DNA of 64,000 bases from DATFDN01 sp963818885 (GCA_963818885.1 CAWFTP010000003.1:1302001-1366000); one strand, 5' to 3'. Numbered from the stretch's first letter, positions 18,041 through 27,683 are shown. Translations and numbers: made by a program. Notes: generated from the letters alone by a model not told the origin.

Positions 18041-18942
18041 TCCTGCAGCCGCAGCCGCGGGTCGAGCACGTCGCGCAGGCCGTCGCCCAGCATGTTCAGG
18101 CCAAGCACGGTGATCATCAGCGCGAGGCCGGGAATCGCGATGATCCAGGGCGCGTCGGTCATGTACTGCCGCCCCTCCGCCATGATGTTGCCCCAGGTCG
18201 GCGTCGGCGGGACCGCGCCGACTCCGAGGAACGAGAGCGTCGCCTCGGTCAGCACCGCGTAGGCGAACAGGAAGCTCAACTGCACGATCAGCGGCGCCAT
18301 GGCGTTGGGCAGGATGTGCTGGCGCAGGATGCGCCAGTGTCCGGCGCCGGCGGCGACCGCGGCCTGCACATACTCCATCTCGCGCAGCACGATCACCGAG
18401 GAGCGGACGATGCGCGCGGTGCGCGGCGTGTACACGATCCCGAGCGCGATGATCACGTCGGTGATCGACGGGCCCAGCACCGCCGTCACGGCAATCGCGA
18501 GCAGGATCGCCGGGAACGCCATCAGCGCATCGTTCACCCGCATCACCATGTTGTCGATCCGCCGGAAATACCCGGCGGCGGCACCGATCAGCGTGCCGAA
18601 CACCGCATTGATGGCGACGACCGACGCGCCGATCAGCATCGAGAGCTGCGCGCCGTAGACGACGCGCGACAGCAGACTGCGGCCGAAATTGTCCGTCCCG
18701 AACGGGTGCGCCCAGCTCGGCGGGCGGAAGCTCGCGCCCATGTCGATCTTGTCGGGATCGACCGGCGCGATCACCGGGGCGAGTACCGCGAGCAGCGCAA
18801 TGATCGCGAACAGGCAAAGCCCGGTCACGAACAGGCGATGATGCAGCAGCCGCTGCAACGCCGCCGCAGCCGGGTTGCGGCGAAGCGGCTCTTCCTCGAG
18901 CTCGGCGAGCGCCTCGATCCCGATGGCGATGTCAGGCGGCAT
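18037..18942 (-). CDS. Peptide ABC transporter permease, DppC type
   Basis: This is an inner-membrane permease of 301 residues. A cytoplasmic N-terminus rich in Glu is followed by TM1 (VTGLCLFAIIALLAVLAPVI), the conserved HPFGTDNFGRSLLSRVVYG of DppC/OppC proteins, further helices, and the EAA loop EYVQAAVAAGAGHWRILRQHILPN that docks on the ATPases. The end, LGDGLRDVLDPRLR, is typical. It overlaps dppB by 11 bases and the ATPase gene by four. With DppB it forms the translocation pore for peptides delivered by one or more of the three binding proteins encoded upstream. Confidence 0.93.
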   Translation of the reverse strand: MPPDIAIGIEALAELEEEPLRRNPAAAALQRLLHHRLFVTGLCLFAIIALLAVLAPVIAPVDPDKIDMGASFRPPSWAHPFGTDNFGRSLLSRVVYGAQLSMLIGASVVAINAVFGTLIGAAAGYFRRIDNMVMRVNDALMAFPAILLAIAVTAVLGPSITDVIIALGIVYTPRTARIVRSSVIVLREMEYVQAAVAAGAGHWRILRQHILPNAMAPLIVQLSFLFAYAVLTEATLSFLGVGAVPPTPTWGNIMAEGRQYMTDAPWIIAIPGLALMITVLGLNMLGDGLRDVLDPRLRLQE

Positions 18943-19882
18943 CGTAACGCACCCTCGGGTCGAGGAAGGCGTAGAGAATGTCGACCGCGATGTTCACCCC
19001 GACCATCATCGCGGTGACGATCAGCATCGCCCCCTGCACCGTCGGATAGTCGCGGTTCAGCACCGCCTGGGTCAGCAACTGGCCGATGCCGGGCAGCGAG
19101 AACAGCGTCTCGGTCACCACCGCGCCCGACATCAGCAGGCTGACGATGATGCCGATGACGGTCACGATCGGGATCAGCGCATTGGCGAGCGCGTGCTTCA
19201 TCACCACTTTGCGTCGCGGCAGTCCCTTGGCGCGCGCGGTTCGGACATAGTCCTGGCGCAGCACCTCCAGCATGGTGGAGCGGGTGATGCGTGCAAGCAG
19301 CCCGGTCAGCAGCAGCGCGAGCGAGATCGCGGGCAAGGTCATGCAGGTAAGCCAGCCGACCGGGTCCTCGGTGAGCGCGACATAACCTCCGGTCGGCAGC
19401 CAGCCGAGATCGACCGCGAACAGCAGGATCATCAGCAGCCCGAGATAGAAGTTCGGCACCGAGATGCCGAACATCGAGAACACCATGGCCGCCTGATCGA
19501 CCCAGGTGTTGCGTCGCAGCGCCGCGAGCACGCCGCTGACCAGGCCGATCACCAGCGTGATCACCAACGCGTAGGCCGACAGGCCGATCGTCACGGGCAG
19601 CCGGCCGATCACGACCTGCAGCACCGGATCGCCCAGCAGCAGCGAGGTGCCGAGATTACCGTGCAGGAGGTTGTCGTACCAGTGGAAGAGCTGCGACAGC
19701 AGCGGCTCATCGAGGCCGAGGTCGTGGCGGATCTGGGCGATCTGGTCAGGCGTGGCGCTGAGCCCCGCAATCACCGCAGCGGGATCGCCGGGAATCATGT
19801 GGATCATCCCGAACGTGATGAGGCTCACCAGGATCAGAATCGGGATCGCCCCCGCGATGCGGCTGACGGTGGCAGCGATCAT
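18932..19882 (-). CDS. Peptide ABC transporter permease, DppB type
   Basis: This is an inner-membrane permease of 316 residues. It starts MIAATVSRIAGAIPILILVS with ITFGMIHMIPGDPA, the DppB-type first helix, has LGLDEPLLSQLFHWYDNLLHGNLG, and the EAA loop DYVRTARAKGLPRRKVVMKH followed by MSGAVVTETLFSLPGIGQLL. It ends YAFLDPRVRY. The ATG used is the one at the start of this helix. Upstream lies a long GC-rich inverted repeat that separates the permease genes from the binding-protein genes of the same direction. Confidence 0.93.
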   Translation of the reverse strand: MIAATVSRIAGAIPILILVSLITFGMIHMIPGDPAAVIAGLSATPDQIAQIRHDLGLDEPLLSQLFHWYDNLLHGNLGTSLLLGDPVLQVVIGRLPVTIGLSAYALVITLVIGLVSGVLAALRRNTWVDQAAMVFSMFGISVPNFYLGLLMILLFAVDLGWLPTGGYVALTEDPVGWLTCMTLPAISLALLLTGLLARITRSTMLEVLRQDYVRTARAKGLPRRKVVMKHALANALIPIVTVIGIIVSLLMSGAVVTETLFSLPGIGQLLTQAVLNRDYPTVQGAMLIVTAMMVGVNIAVDILYAFLDPRVRYDAA

Positions 19883-19895
19883 GGGCGGGTGAATA

Positions 19896-19982
19896 CCCCT
19901 CCTCCAACCCCCTCCCCCAAGGGGAGGGGGGACTCCCAACTTCGTCCCCCGTCCCCTTGGGGGAGGGGGTTAGGGGGAGGGG
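19896..19982. repeat. Long GC-rich inverted repeat between binding-protein and permease genes
   Basis: Left arm 19896-19924 and right arm 19953-19982 are nearly perfect reverse complements of about 29-30 bases, each built from CCCCCTCCCCCAAGGGG. The 28-base loop has no gene. The stem stands in the 111-base gap between the stop of the last binding protein and the dppB start. It can form a very stable RNA hairpin, so partial termination or 3' protection of the binding-protein mRNA is plausible. It also looks like a dispersed intergenic repeat. Confidence 0.8.
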
Positions 19983-19993
19983 TCACGCGCACC

Positions 19994-21553
19994 TCACTTC
20001 TCGAACCACACGTTCGACATGCGCGGGATGCGGAACGGCACGAACCCTTTCACGTTCGAGCGCACGCCCTGGATCTTGGTGAGCGAGCCGAACGGGATCG
20101 CGTAGACCTGCTCGAGCACGTATTTCTGCATGTCGGCGAACGCCTGCTCCCGGCCCTCGGCCGTCGGATCGGTGTTCATCTCGTTCCACAGCTTCAGCAC
20201 CTCGGGATCGGGATGGCCCGCCGGCGGACGGTAGGCCGGGATCGGCTGGGCGAAGAACTGCATCACCGCGAGTGGTCCTAGCGACGGCTGCGTGCCCCAG
20301 CCGGTGAAGAAGAAGTTCCATCCCTTGTCCTCTTTCTGCGAGATCTGCACCGAGGTCGGCCAGTCGACGACCTTGAGCTGGGCGTTGATGCCGACCGCCT
20401 TCATCTGCTGCTGCATCACCAGCGCCGAGTTATACATCGGCGTGTAGTCCTGATCGGTGAGCAGGACGACCGGCTCGCCCTTGTAGCCTGATTTCTCCAG
20501 GTATTTCCTCGCGAGTGCCGGGTCGTGCAAATTGTAGGTGTCCTTGCCGGCATCCGTGTAGTCGGGCTGGTTCGGATACTGGAAGCCGACGTTCAGGCGG
20601 AAATTGCCGTCCGTCGCCGCCTGCATGATGGGGGTCATGTCGAGCGCGGCCTGCACCGCCTTGCGGAAATCCAGGTTGTCGGTCGGCGGAGTGCCCGTGT
20701 TGGGCGAGGCGATCTGGATCCACCAGTTGGGCAGCGGCAGGATGGTGATGTTCTTGTCGTTCTTCAACGGCGCGACCGACTTTGTCGGGATGTCCTCGAC
20801 CCCCTGCAGCTCCCCGGTGCGCAGCCCGGCAACCCGCGCGCCGGGCTCCGTCACGATGCGGAACGTCACGGTGTCGAAGCAGGCCTGCTTGTAGCCCCCG
20901 AACCCCGTGCGGTTCTCATACCGGGTATCCGGAACATAGCCATCGAAGCGCTTCAGCTTGACGTAGCTGCCCGGCACCGACTGCACCAGCATGTATGGCC
21001 CCGTGCCGACCGGCTTGAGCTGCTGGGACGGAACGTCACGGTCCTCGGACGGGATGATGACGATGGGCACGCTGAAGGAGCTGAGCAGCCGGATGAAGGT
21101 GGGCTGCGCCTTCTTCATGTGAATGATGAAGGTGTTGGGATCGGGCGCGTCCCAATGGTCCACGTTCGCCAGCATGCTGCGCTCCAGCCCGACCTTGGAA
21201 TAGCGATCGAAGGAGGCGACGACGTCAGCCGCGGTCATCAGCTTGCCGTTCTGGAAATGAATGCCGGTGCGCAGCGGGAATGTGTAGGTCAGGTGGTCCG
21301 GCGATTCGTCGATCTTGGCGGCGATCTGCGGGATCGGCTTGCTGTTCTCGTCACGCGTGACCAGCGTCTCGAAGATGTTCATGGCGATGTTGCGCGTCGA
21401 GATCGTCGCCGACGTCATCTGGTCCAGGCTGTTGATATTGGCTTCCTGGCCGAACACGAAATTGCCGCCGACATGCGGGCATTTGAACGGCGCCGCGTTC
21501 GCCGTGGCCAGGCTGGCGCCAATGAAGAGCCCCGCCAGCATGATGCGTCCCAT
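19994..21553 (-). CDS. Peptide ABC transporter solute-binding protein (DppA/SBP family 5), paralogue 1
   Basis: This is a periplasmic binding protein of 519 residues with signal peptide MGRIMLAGLFIGASLATANA. The family-5 pattern is clear: TISTRNIAMNIFETLVTRDE, LTYTFPLRTGIHFQNGKLMTAADVVASFDRY, VGTGPYMLVQ, NLDFRKAVQAALDM, then WNFFFTGWGTQP and the C-terminal IPRMSNVWFEK. Two cysteines (FKCPHVGG and KQACFDTVTF) could be paired. The second of two nearby ATG codons was chosen because an AGGA lies at proper spacing. It is very similar to the next gene upstream and clearly related to the third. It should deliver a peptide, amine or similar solute to the DppBCDF complex. Confidence 0.9.
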   Translation of the reverse strand: MGRIMLAGLFIGASLATANAAPFKCPHVGGNFVFGQEANINSLDQMTSATISTRNIAMNIFETLVTRDENSKPIPQIAAKIDESPDHLTYTFPLRTGIHFQNGKLMTAADVVASFDRYSKVGLERSMLANVDHWDAPDPNTFIIHMKKAQPTFIRLLSSFSVPIVIIPSEDRDVPSQQLKPVGTGPYMLVQSVPGSYVKLKRFDGYVPDTRYENRTGFGGYKQACFDTVTFRIVTEPGARVAGLRTGELQGVEDIPTKSVAPLKNDKNITILPLPNWWIQIASPNTGTPPTDNLDFRKAVQAALDMTPIMQAATDGNFRLNVGFQYPNQPDYTDAGKDTYNLHDPALARKYLEKSGYKGEPVVLLTDQDYTPMYNSALVMQQQMKAVGINAQLKVVDWPTSVQISQKEDKGWNFFFTGWGTQPSLGPLAVMQFFAQPIPAYRPPAGHPDPEVLKLWNEMNTDPTAEGREQAFADMQKYVLEQVYAIPFGSLTKIQGVRSNVKGFVPFRIPRMSNVWFEK

Positions 21554-21570
21554 GATCATTTCCTGCCCTA

Positions 21571-23163
21571 CTATTTTTCGAACCAGACATTGTACATACG
21601 CGGAATGCGGAACGGCACGAACCCCTTCACGTCCGACCGCACGGCCTGGATCAGCGTGACCGATCCAAACGGGATCGCATAGACCTGATCCAGCGCGTAT
21701 TCCTGCATCTCGGCGAAGGCCTTCTGCCGCTCCCCTGCATCCGGCACCGTGTTCATCGCGTTCCAGAGCCTCAGCAGCTCGGGGTCCGGATGCCCCTTCG
21801 GGGGATGATAGACCGGGTTGGACTGGGCGAAGAACTGCATCACCGATAGCGGCCCGAGCGCCGGCTGCGTGCCCCACCCGGTGAAGAAGAAGTTCCAGCC
21901 GGTGTCCTGATTACGCTGGATTTGCACCGAAGTCGGCCAGTCGGTCACCTTGAGCTCGGCGTTGATCCCGATCGATCTGAGCTGCTGCTGCATGACGACG
22001 GCCGAGTTGTACAGCAGCGGATAGTCGTGGTTGGTCAGCAGGATGACTGGCTCACCCTTGTAGCCCGACTTCGCCAGGTACTGCTTCGCCAACACCGGAT
22101 CGTGGAGGTTATAGGTGTCCTTCGCGGCATCCGTGTAGCCGGGCCGGCCCGGGTAGTAGAATCCGACGTTCAGCCGATAGCTGCCGTCGGTCGCCGCCTG
22201 CAGGATCGGCGCCATGTCCAGCACCGCCTGGACCGCCTTGCGGAAGTCCAGATTGTTGGTCGGAGGGTTCGCAGTGTTCGGGTCGGTGATGTCGATCAGC
22301 CAGTTCGGCAAAGGCAGCAGCGTGATCTTCGTGTTCTTCTCCAGCGCCGGAACCGACTTCACCGGGACGTCCTCGTCACCTTGCAGTTCGCCCGTCACCA
22401 GCCCGGCGGTGCGCGCGCCGGGTTCAGTCACGATGCGGAACGTCACGGTGTCGAAGCAGGCCTGTTTGTAGCCACCGAACCCGGTGCGGCTCTCATAGCG
22501 TGTATCCGGGCTATAGCCGTCGAACCGCTTCAGCTTGACGTAGCTCCCCGGCACCGACTGGACCAACATGTACGGCCCGGTGCCGACCGGCTTGAGTTGC
22601 TGGGCCGGCACGTCGCGGTCCTCGGCGGGGATGATGATGACCGGCACGCTGAAGGCGCTGAGCAGGGTCAGGAATGTCGGCTGGGCTTTCCTCATGTGGA
22701 TCACGAAGGTCGCCTTGTCCGGCGCGTCCCAGTGATCGACGTTCTCGAACATGCTGCGCTCGAGCCCGACCTCGTTGTAACGGTCGAAGGAGGCGACGAC
22801 GTCGGCCGAGGTCATCTCCTTGCCGTTCTGGAAATGGATGCCGGTGCGCAGCGGAAAGCTGTAGGTCAGATGGTCGGGTGACTCCTCGATCTTAGCGGAG
22901 ATCTGCGGAATGATGTTGTTGTTCTCATCACGCGTGACCAGCGTCTCGAAGATGTTCATCGCGATGTTTCGGGTCGAGATCGTGTTCGACGTCATCTGGT
23001 CGAGGCTGTTGATGTTCGCCTCCTGCCCGAACACGAAATTGCCGCCGACATGCGGGCACTTGAACGGCGCCGCGCCGCCGGTTTTGCGAGGCGCGATGCA
23101 AAGCGCGAGTCCAAATCCCGCCAGTCCGCTGGTTCCCAGTCGCCACCCGCCGCATCTGTGCAT
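21571..23163 (-). CDS. Peptide ABC transporter solute-binding protein, paralogue 2
   Basis: This is a second family-5 binding protein, about 530 residues by the first ATG. Much of it matches paralogue 1 residue for residue, including GGNFVFGQEANINSLDQMTS, PVGTGPYMLVQSVPGSYVK and RFDGYSPDTRYESRTGFGGY, ending IPRMYNVWFEK. The N-terminus (MHRCGGWRLGTSGLAGFGLALCIAPRKTGGAAPFKC) is an unusual signal peptide with no clear ribosome binding site, so the start is uncertain and an indel there is possible. The 17-base gap to paralogue 1 and the shared direction point to a tandem duplication inside one transcription unit. Confidence 0.85.
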   Translation of the reverse strand: MHRCGGWRLGTSGLAGFGLALCIAPRKTGGAAPFKCPHVGGNFVFGQEANINSLDQMTSNTISTRNIAMNIFETLVTRDENNNIIPQISAKIEESPDHLTYSFPLRTGIHFQNGKEMTSADVVASFDRYNEVGLERSMFENVDHWDAPDKATFVIHMRKAQPTFLTLLSAFSVPVIIIPAEDRDVPAQQLKPVGTGPYMLVQSVPGSYVKLKRFDGYSPDTRYESRTGFGGYKQACFDTVTFRIVTEPGARTAGLVTGELQGDEDVPVKSVPALEKNTKITLLPLPNWLIDITDPNTANPPTNNLDFRKAVQAVLDMAPILQAATDGSYRLNVGFYYPGRPGYTDAAKDTYNLHDPVLAKQYLAKSGYKGEPVILLTNHDYPLLYNSAVVMQQQLRSIGINAELKVTDWPTSVQIQRNQDTGWNFFFTGWGTQPALGPLSVMQFFAQSNPVYHPPKGHPDPELLRLWNAMNTVPDAGERQKAFAEMQEYALDQVYAIPFGSVTLIQAVRSDVKGFVPFRIPRMYNVWFEK

Positions 23164-23201
23164 GGGAAGATGCAGAGGCCCGCGTCAGCCGTCAAGCCAG
23201 C

Positions 23202-24765
23202 TCACTGCTTGACCCAGACGTTGTACATGCGCGGGTTGTAGAACGGGATGTAGTGCTCGACGTTGGCGCGCACCGCCTGCACCTTGGGCATGACGCCGGT
23301 CGGGATGACCATCACGTCCTCGAAGGCGAGCTTCTGCGCATCGGCGAAGGCCGCCCGGCGCTCCGCCAAGGTGGCGCCGTTCGCGACCTCGTCGAAATCC
23401 CTCATGAACTGCGCCGGCACCTTGCCGCCCGGCGGGGTGAACACTGCGTTCGGCTCGGCCATCGTGCGCAAGGTCTGCTGCCCGCCCTGCGCGACATAGG
23501 TGATCCAGCCGGTGAAGAACATGTTCCAGTCGGCCGATCCCTTCAGGCTCATCGCGAGCGCGCTCGGCCAGTCGAGCACCAGGAGCTGCGCGTTGATCCC
23601 CACCGCCTTGAGCTGCTGCGCGGTCACCAGCGCCGAGTTGTAGAGGCTCGGATAGTCCTTGTTGGTCAGCAGCACGACCTTCTCGCCGTTATAGCGGGCT
23701 TCCTTGAGAAGCTGCTTTGCCTTCTCCGGATCATGCTGGTCGAGCAGGTCCTTGCCCGCCTCGGTGTAATAGGTCGTGCCGGGATACTGGATCGACGGGT
23801 TGGGCCGATAGTCGCCGTCGCTCGCCGCCTGCATGATGTCCTTGAAGCTCAGCGCCGCCTGGATCGCCTGGCGGAACTTCAGATTGTCGGTCGGCGGCTT
23901 CGACCAGTTCGGATATTCGACGTTCAGCCAGAAATTATCCAGCTTCAGCAGATGGATGTTCTTGTTGGTGGCAAGCCGCTTCTGGGCGATGGTCGGCACG
24001 TCCTCGACGCCCTGCAGCTCTCCGGTCTCCAGCCCGGCGACGCGCACCCCCGGCTCGGGCACCATGCGGAACGTCACGGTGTCCAGGCACGCGACCTTGT
24101 AGCCGCCGAACCCGTCGATCGTCCGTATAGCGCGTATCGGGCGCATAGCCGTCGAAGCGCTTCAGCCGCACGTAGCCGTCGGCCACGAAGCGGTCGAGCT
24201 GGTAGGGACCGGTTCCCATCGCCGGCAACTGCTGCGGCGCCGCGTTCTCGTTCTCCGCCGGGATGATGACGATCGGCACGGTGATCGCCGACATCGCCTC
24301 GAGGAAGGTCGGGCGCGACTCTTTCAGAGTGATCACGAAGGTGGCCGGATCGGGCGTGTCCATGTGATCGACCGGCGCGAGGATCGAACGATCGATGCCG
24401 ACCCGCTGGTAGCGGCGGAACGAGGCGATGACGTCCGCCGAGGTCATCGTCTTGCCGTTATGGAAATGCACACCGTCGCGCAGATGAAAGATGAACACCT
24501 TGTTGTCGGGGCTGGTGTCCACCGATTGCGCAAGCTGCAGCAGCGGCTTCATGTGCTCGTCGCGCGTGACCAGCGTTTCGTAGATGTTCATCGCGATGTC
24601 GCGGGTCGAGGCGGCGGAGGAGGCCTGCATGTCGATCCCGGCGACGTTCGCCTCCAGCCCGTAGGTGAAGCTGCCGCCCTTGTGGCCGCACTGGAACGGC
24701 TCGGCCGCCGATACCGACGCGACGCCCAGCAGCATCGCGCAGCCGGCGCTCAGGATCGCTCGCAT
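23202..24765 (-). CDS. Peptide ABC transporter solute-binding protein, paralogue 3 (frameshift)
   Basis: This is a third, more divergent family-5 binding protein, about 520 residues. The signal peptide is MRAILSAGCAMLLGVASVSA. The first half contains STRDIAMNIYETLVTRDEHM, LRDGVHFHNGKTMTSADVIA and MGTGPYQLDRFVADGYVRLK. A one-base shift near 24121 separates it from FGGYKVACLDTVTFRMVPEP, NLKFRQAIQAALSF, WNMFFTGWITYVAQGG and NPRMYNVWVKQ. Both halves agree with the family throughout, so the break is probably an error. It is the first gene of the transporter run. Its specificity pocket must differ from the other two paralogues, since the central region (TIAQKRLATNKNIHLLKLDN) is not shared. Confidence 0.85.
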
Positions 24766-24816
24766 GTCGTCTCCCCCGTTAGCCGGCGCGACTGTGCGGG
24801 TGCGCGAGAATCACTG

Positions 24817-25190
24817 TCAACCCGGCGGGTCCTCCACGCGGAACGCATCGGCGATGCGGCGCACTGCGCCCGCTGCGTCGACCAGCAGCACGTCGAAGCG
24901 CACGCCCGCACTTCCCCACTCGGGATGCTCGGCGGCGATGATCTCGGCGGCGGCGAGCAGACGCCGCCGCTGTCGGGCCGACAGCGCGGCGGCGGCGACG
25001 GCGAGCGTCGGGCGTGCCTTCACCTCGATGATCGCGAGCACGCCCGCCTTCTCGGCGATCACGTCGACCTCACCCGCCGGAGTGCGCAGGCGGCGGGCGA
25101 GCACGTCCCAGCCGTCGCGGGCGAGCGCGTCGCAGGCTGCCGCCTCGGCATCGATGCCGAGCGTGTGCGCCCGCGTCCCCTTCCGCCGCG
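24817..25190 (-). CDS. YraN family protein (UPF0102, endonuclease-like fold)
   Basis: The body of about 118 residues matches UPF0102: LGIDAEAAACDALARDGWDVLARRLRTPAGEVDVIAE, then LAIIEVKARP and LSARQRRRLLAAAE, and a final VRFDVLLVDAAG. The E-(x)n-D-(x)n-E-x-K pattern is that of Holliday-junction-resolvase-like nucleases. The role in the cell is unknown; it is widely conserved. In many bacteria it sits beside rsmI and lipoprotein genes, here it follows ndk. No convincing start codon lies in frame before the conserved part, so the 5' end is approximate and an indel just after the ndk stop is likely. Confidence 0.82.
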
Positions 25191-25204
25191 CGGCTGGTGA
25201 GGGA

Positions 25205-25627
25205 TCAACCGACGATGTCAGTCCCCGCGAAGAAGAAGGCGATCTCGGCCGCCGCGTTCTCCGCGCTATCCGACCCATGCACGGAGTTCGCCTCGATGTT
25301 CTCGGCGAAGCGGGCGCGGATCGTGCCGGCGGCGGCCTTCTTGGGATCGGTCGCACCCATCGCCTCGCGGTTGCGGGCGACCGCGTTCTCGCCCTCCAGC
25401 ACCTGAACGACGACCGGGCCGGAGGTCATGAAGGCGACGAGGTCGCGAAAGAACCCGCGCTCCTTGTGCACCGCATAGAACGCCTCGGCCTGCCCTTGAG
25501 TGAGGTGCATCCGGCGTTGGGCGACGATGCGCAGCCCCGACTCCTCCAGCACGGCGTTGATCTGCCCGGTCAGGTTCCGCCGCGTGGCATCGGGCTTGAT
25601 GATGGAGAGGGTACGCTCGGCGGCCAT
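25205..25627 (-). CDS. ndk: Nucleoside diphosphate kinase
   Basis: This is a complete 140-residue NDP kinase, which transfers the gamma-phosphate of ATP to NDPs via a phosphohistidine. It begins ERTLSIIKPDATRRNLTGQI, contains HLTQGQAEAFYAVHKERGFF, and the active-site histidine is His117 in EANSVHGSDS. The closing AAAEIAFFF is standard. The ATG is preceded by GGTTTCC-type sequence without a strong Shine-Dalgarno. Length and motifs are normal. It is followed closely by the YraN gene in the same direction and is divergent from the ABC-F gene. Confidence 0.97.
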   Translation of the reverse strand: MAAERTLSIIKPDATRRNLTGQINAVLEESGLRIVAQRRMHLTQGQAEAFYAVHKERGFFRDLVAFMTSGPVVVQVLEGENAVARNREAMGATDPKKAAAGTIRARFAENIEANSVHGSDSAENAAAEIAFFFAGTDIVG

Positions 25628-25707
25628 TTGGAAACCTCATCGTGACATTGTGTGGGGCGGGTCAGTAGGCGTTCCCTCCCGGCCCGGCAACTGCTAGCTC
25701 GCGCCCC

Positions 25708-27570
25708 ATGTCCCTCCTGGTGATCTCGGGCGCGGTGATCCGCGTCGGCGGGCGCGTGCTGCTCGACCGGGCCGACCTCACGGTCGACGCCGGGCGGCGC
25801 ATCGGCCTGGTCGGGCGCAACGGCACCGGCAAGACCACGCTGCTGCGCGCGATCATGGGCGATGTGGCGCTCGATGGCGGCGAGATGCGCCTCGCCGTCC
25901 GCGCGCGCGTCGCGACGGTCGCGCAGGAGGCGCCGGACGGGCCGGAGAGCCTGCTCGCGACCGTGCTGCGCGGTGATCCCCGAACGCCTTTCGCTGCTCG
26001 AAGAGGCCGAGCACGCGCCGACCGGAGCGGCTCGGCGAAATCCACGAGCGGCTACGCGCGATCGGCGCCGAACTCCGCACCGGCCCGCGCCGCCGCGATC
26101 CTGGCCGGGCTCGGCTTCGACGAGGCGGCGCAGGCGCGCTCCGTCGCGAGCTTCTCCGGCGGCTGGCGGATGCGCGTCGCGCTCGCCACCGCGCTGTTCG
26201 CCGCGCCCGACCTGCTGCTGCTCGACGAGCCGACCAACCATCTCGACCTGGAGGCGACGCTGTGGCTGGAGGGGTGGCTGTCGCGCTTCCCCGGCGCGGC
26301 GCTGATCGTCTCGCACGATCGCGGCCTGCTGGACCGCGCCGTCTCGGCCATAGCGCATCTCGATCGCGGCAAGATCACCCTGACGCCGGGCGGCTTCGAG
26401 GAGTTCGTGCGCATCCGCACCGAGCGGGCCGCGCAGCAGGCGAGTGCTGCCGAACGCATCGAAGCCGAGCGCGCGCACATCCAGAAATTCGTCGACCGCT
26501 TCCGCTACAAGGCGAGCAAGGCGCGCCAGGCGCAGTCACGGCTGAAGGCGCTGGCCCGCCTGCCGGTGATCGAGAGCATGGTCGAGGACGCGCCCACCCG
26601 TTTCGCCTTTCCGGAGCCTGCCCGCATCGCCCCGCCGATCCTGACCGTGGAGCGAGTCGCGGTCGGCTACAACGGCGTGCCGGTCCTGCGCGAGGTCTCG
26701 CTTACAGTCGATATGGACGATCGCATCGCGCTGCTCGGCGCGAACGGCAACGGCAAGTCCACGCTCGCGCGCCTGCTCGCCGGACGGCTAGAGCCGATGT
26801 CGGGCGAGATGCGCCGCAGCGGCAAGTTGCGCGTCGGCTACTTCGCCCAGCACCAGGCGGACGAGCTGGTGGCGGGCGACTCCCCGCTCGCCCATCTCGC
26901 GCGCGTGCTGCCGCGCGCCACCGGGACTCAGTTGCGCGCGCAGCTCGCGCGCTTCGGGCTGGACGCGGACCGCGCGGAGACTCCGAGCGCGAGCCTGTCG
27001 GGCGGGGAAAAGGCGCGCCTGCTGCTGGCACTCGCGACACGCGAGGCGCCGCAGCTGCTGATCCTCGACGAGCCGACGAACCATCTGGACATCGACGCGC
27101 GCGAGGCGCTGGTCAAGGCGCTCGCCGACTTCGCTGGCGCCGTGCTGCTGATCACCCACGACCCGCATCTGGTTGAGCTGGTCGCCGACCGGCTGTGGCT
27201 GGTCGCGGACGGGACGGTGCGCCCGTTCGACGGCGACCTCGACGAGTACCGTTCGGTGCTCGCCGAGCGCGCACGGCCGGCGACAAAGCCAACCGACGCG
27301 ACTGGCAAGCGTGATGACCGGCGCGGGCGGGCGGAGGCGCGCGCCGCCCTCGCTCCACTGCGCAAGCAGGCGCGCGAGGCAGAGGCACGGCTCGAGCGCC
27401 TCGCCGCCGAACGTGCCGCGATCGAGCGCGCGCTCGCCGATCCGCGTCTTTACGAGAAGGCGCGCGGGACGGAGATCGAAGCCGCCAACGCCCGCCTCGG
27501 CGCCATCGCCCGGCTGACGGCGGAGGCGGAGGCGGCTTGGCTGGCGGCGCAGGAGGCGCTGGAGGCGTGA
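25708..27570 (+). CDS. ABC-F family ATPase (Uup/YheS type), internal compensated frameshift
   Basis: This is a soluble protein of about 620 residues with two ABC domains. Domain 1 has GRNGTGKTTLLRAIMG, FSGGWRMRVALATALF and LLLLDEPTNHLDL. Domain 2 has GANGNGKSTLARLLAG, LSGGEKARLLLALATRE and LLILDEPTNHLDID. The linker carries the ABC-F pattern IQKFVDRFRYKASKARQAQSRLK, and a coiled-coil C-terminus follows (REAEARLERLAAERAAIERAL). There are no membrane segments. ABC-F proteins act on ribosomes or in antibiotic resistance. Residues about 95-130 do not fit the family in this frame. A neighbouring frame there reads PERLSLLEEAEHA, so two or more indels between 25980 and 26090 cancel out. Confidence 0.9.
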   Translation: MSLLVISGAVIRVGGRVLLDRADLTVDAGRRIGLVGRNGTGKTTLLRAIMGDVALDGGEMRLAVRARVATVAQEAPDGPESLLATVLRGDPRTPFAARRGRARADRSGSAKSTSGYARSAPNSAPARAAAILAGLGFDEAAQARSVASFSGGWRMRVALATALFAAPDLLLLDEPTNHLDLEATLWLEGWLSRFPGAALIVSHDRGLLDRAVSAIAHLDRGKITLTPGGFEEFVRIRTERAAQQASAAERIEAERAHIQKFVDRFRYKASKARQAQSRLKALARLPVIESMVEDAPTRFAFPEPARIAPPILTVERVAVGYNGVPVLREVSLTVDMDDRIALLGANGNGKSTLARLLAGRLEPMSGEMRRSGKLRVGYFAQHQADELVAGDSPLAHLARVLPRATGTQLRAQLARFGLDADRAETPSASLSGGEKARLLLALATREAPQLLILDEPTNHLDIDAREALVKALADFAGAVLLITHDPHLVELVADRLWLVADGTVRPFDGDLDEYRSVLAERARPATKPTDATGKRDDRRGRAEARAALAPLRKQAREAEARLERLAAERAAIERALADPRLYEKARGTEIEAANARLGAIARLTAEAEAAWLAAQEALEA

Positions 27571-27571
27571 C

Positions 27572-27683
27572 CCTCACCCGGCACCAAGAAGCGGCGACCT
27601 CTCCCGCAGAATGCGGGAGAGGTGAATTATCGCCTCTCCTTCTGAGAGAGGCCGCCACGCCCTTGCGTGGCAGATGAGGGTCC
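27572..27683. repeat. CCTCACCCGGC-type palindromic repeat, copy 2
   Basis: Starts directly after the ABC-F stop with the same CCTCACCCGGC as copy 1, and has the identical hairpin arms CCTCTCCCGC (27598-27607) and GCGGGAGAGG (27613-27622). A second weaker stem (GCCTCTC with GAGAGGC; CACGC with GCGTG) follows. It lies between two convergent genes, where it can serve as a bidirectional terminator. Confidence 0.75.
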
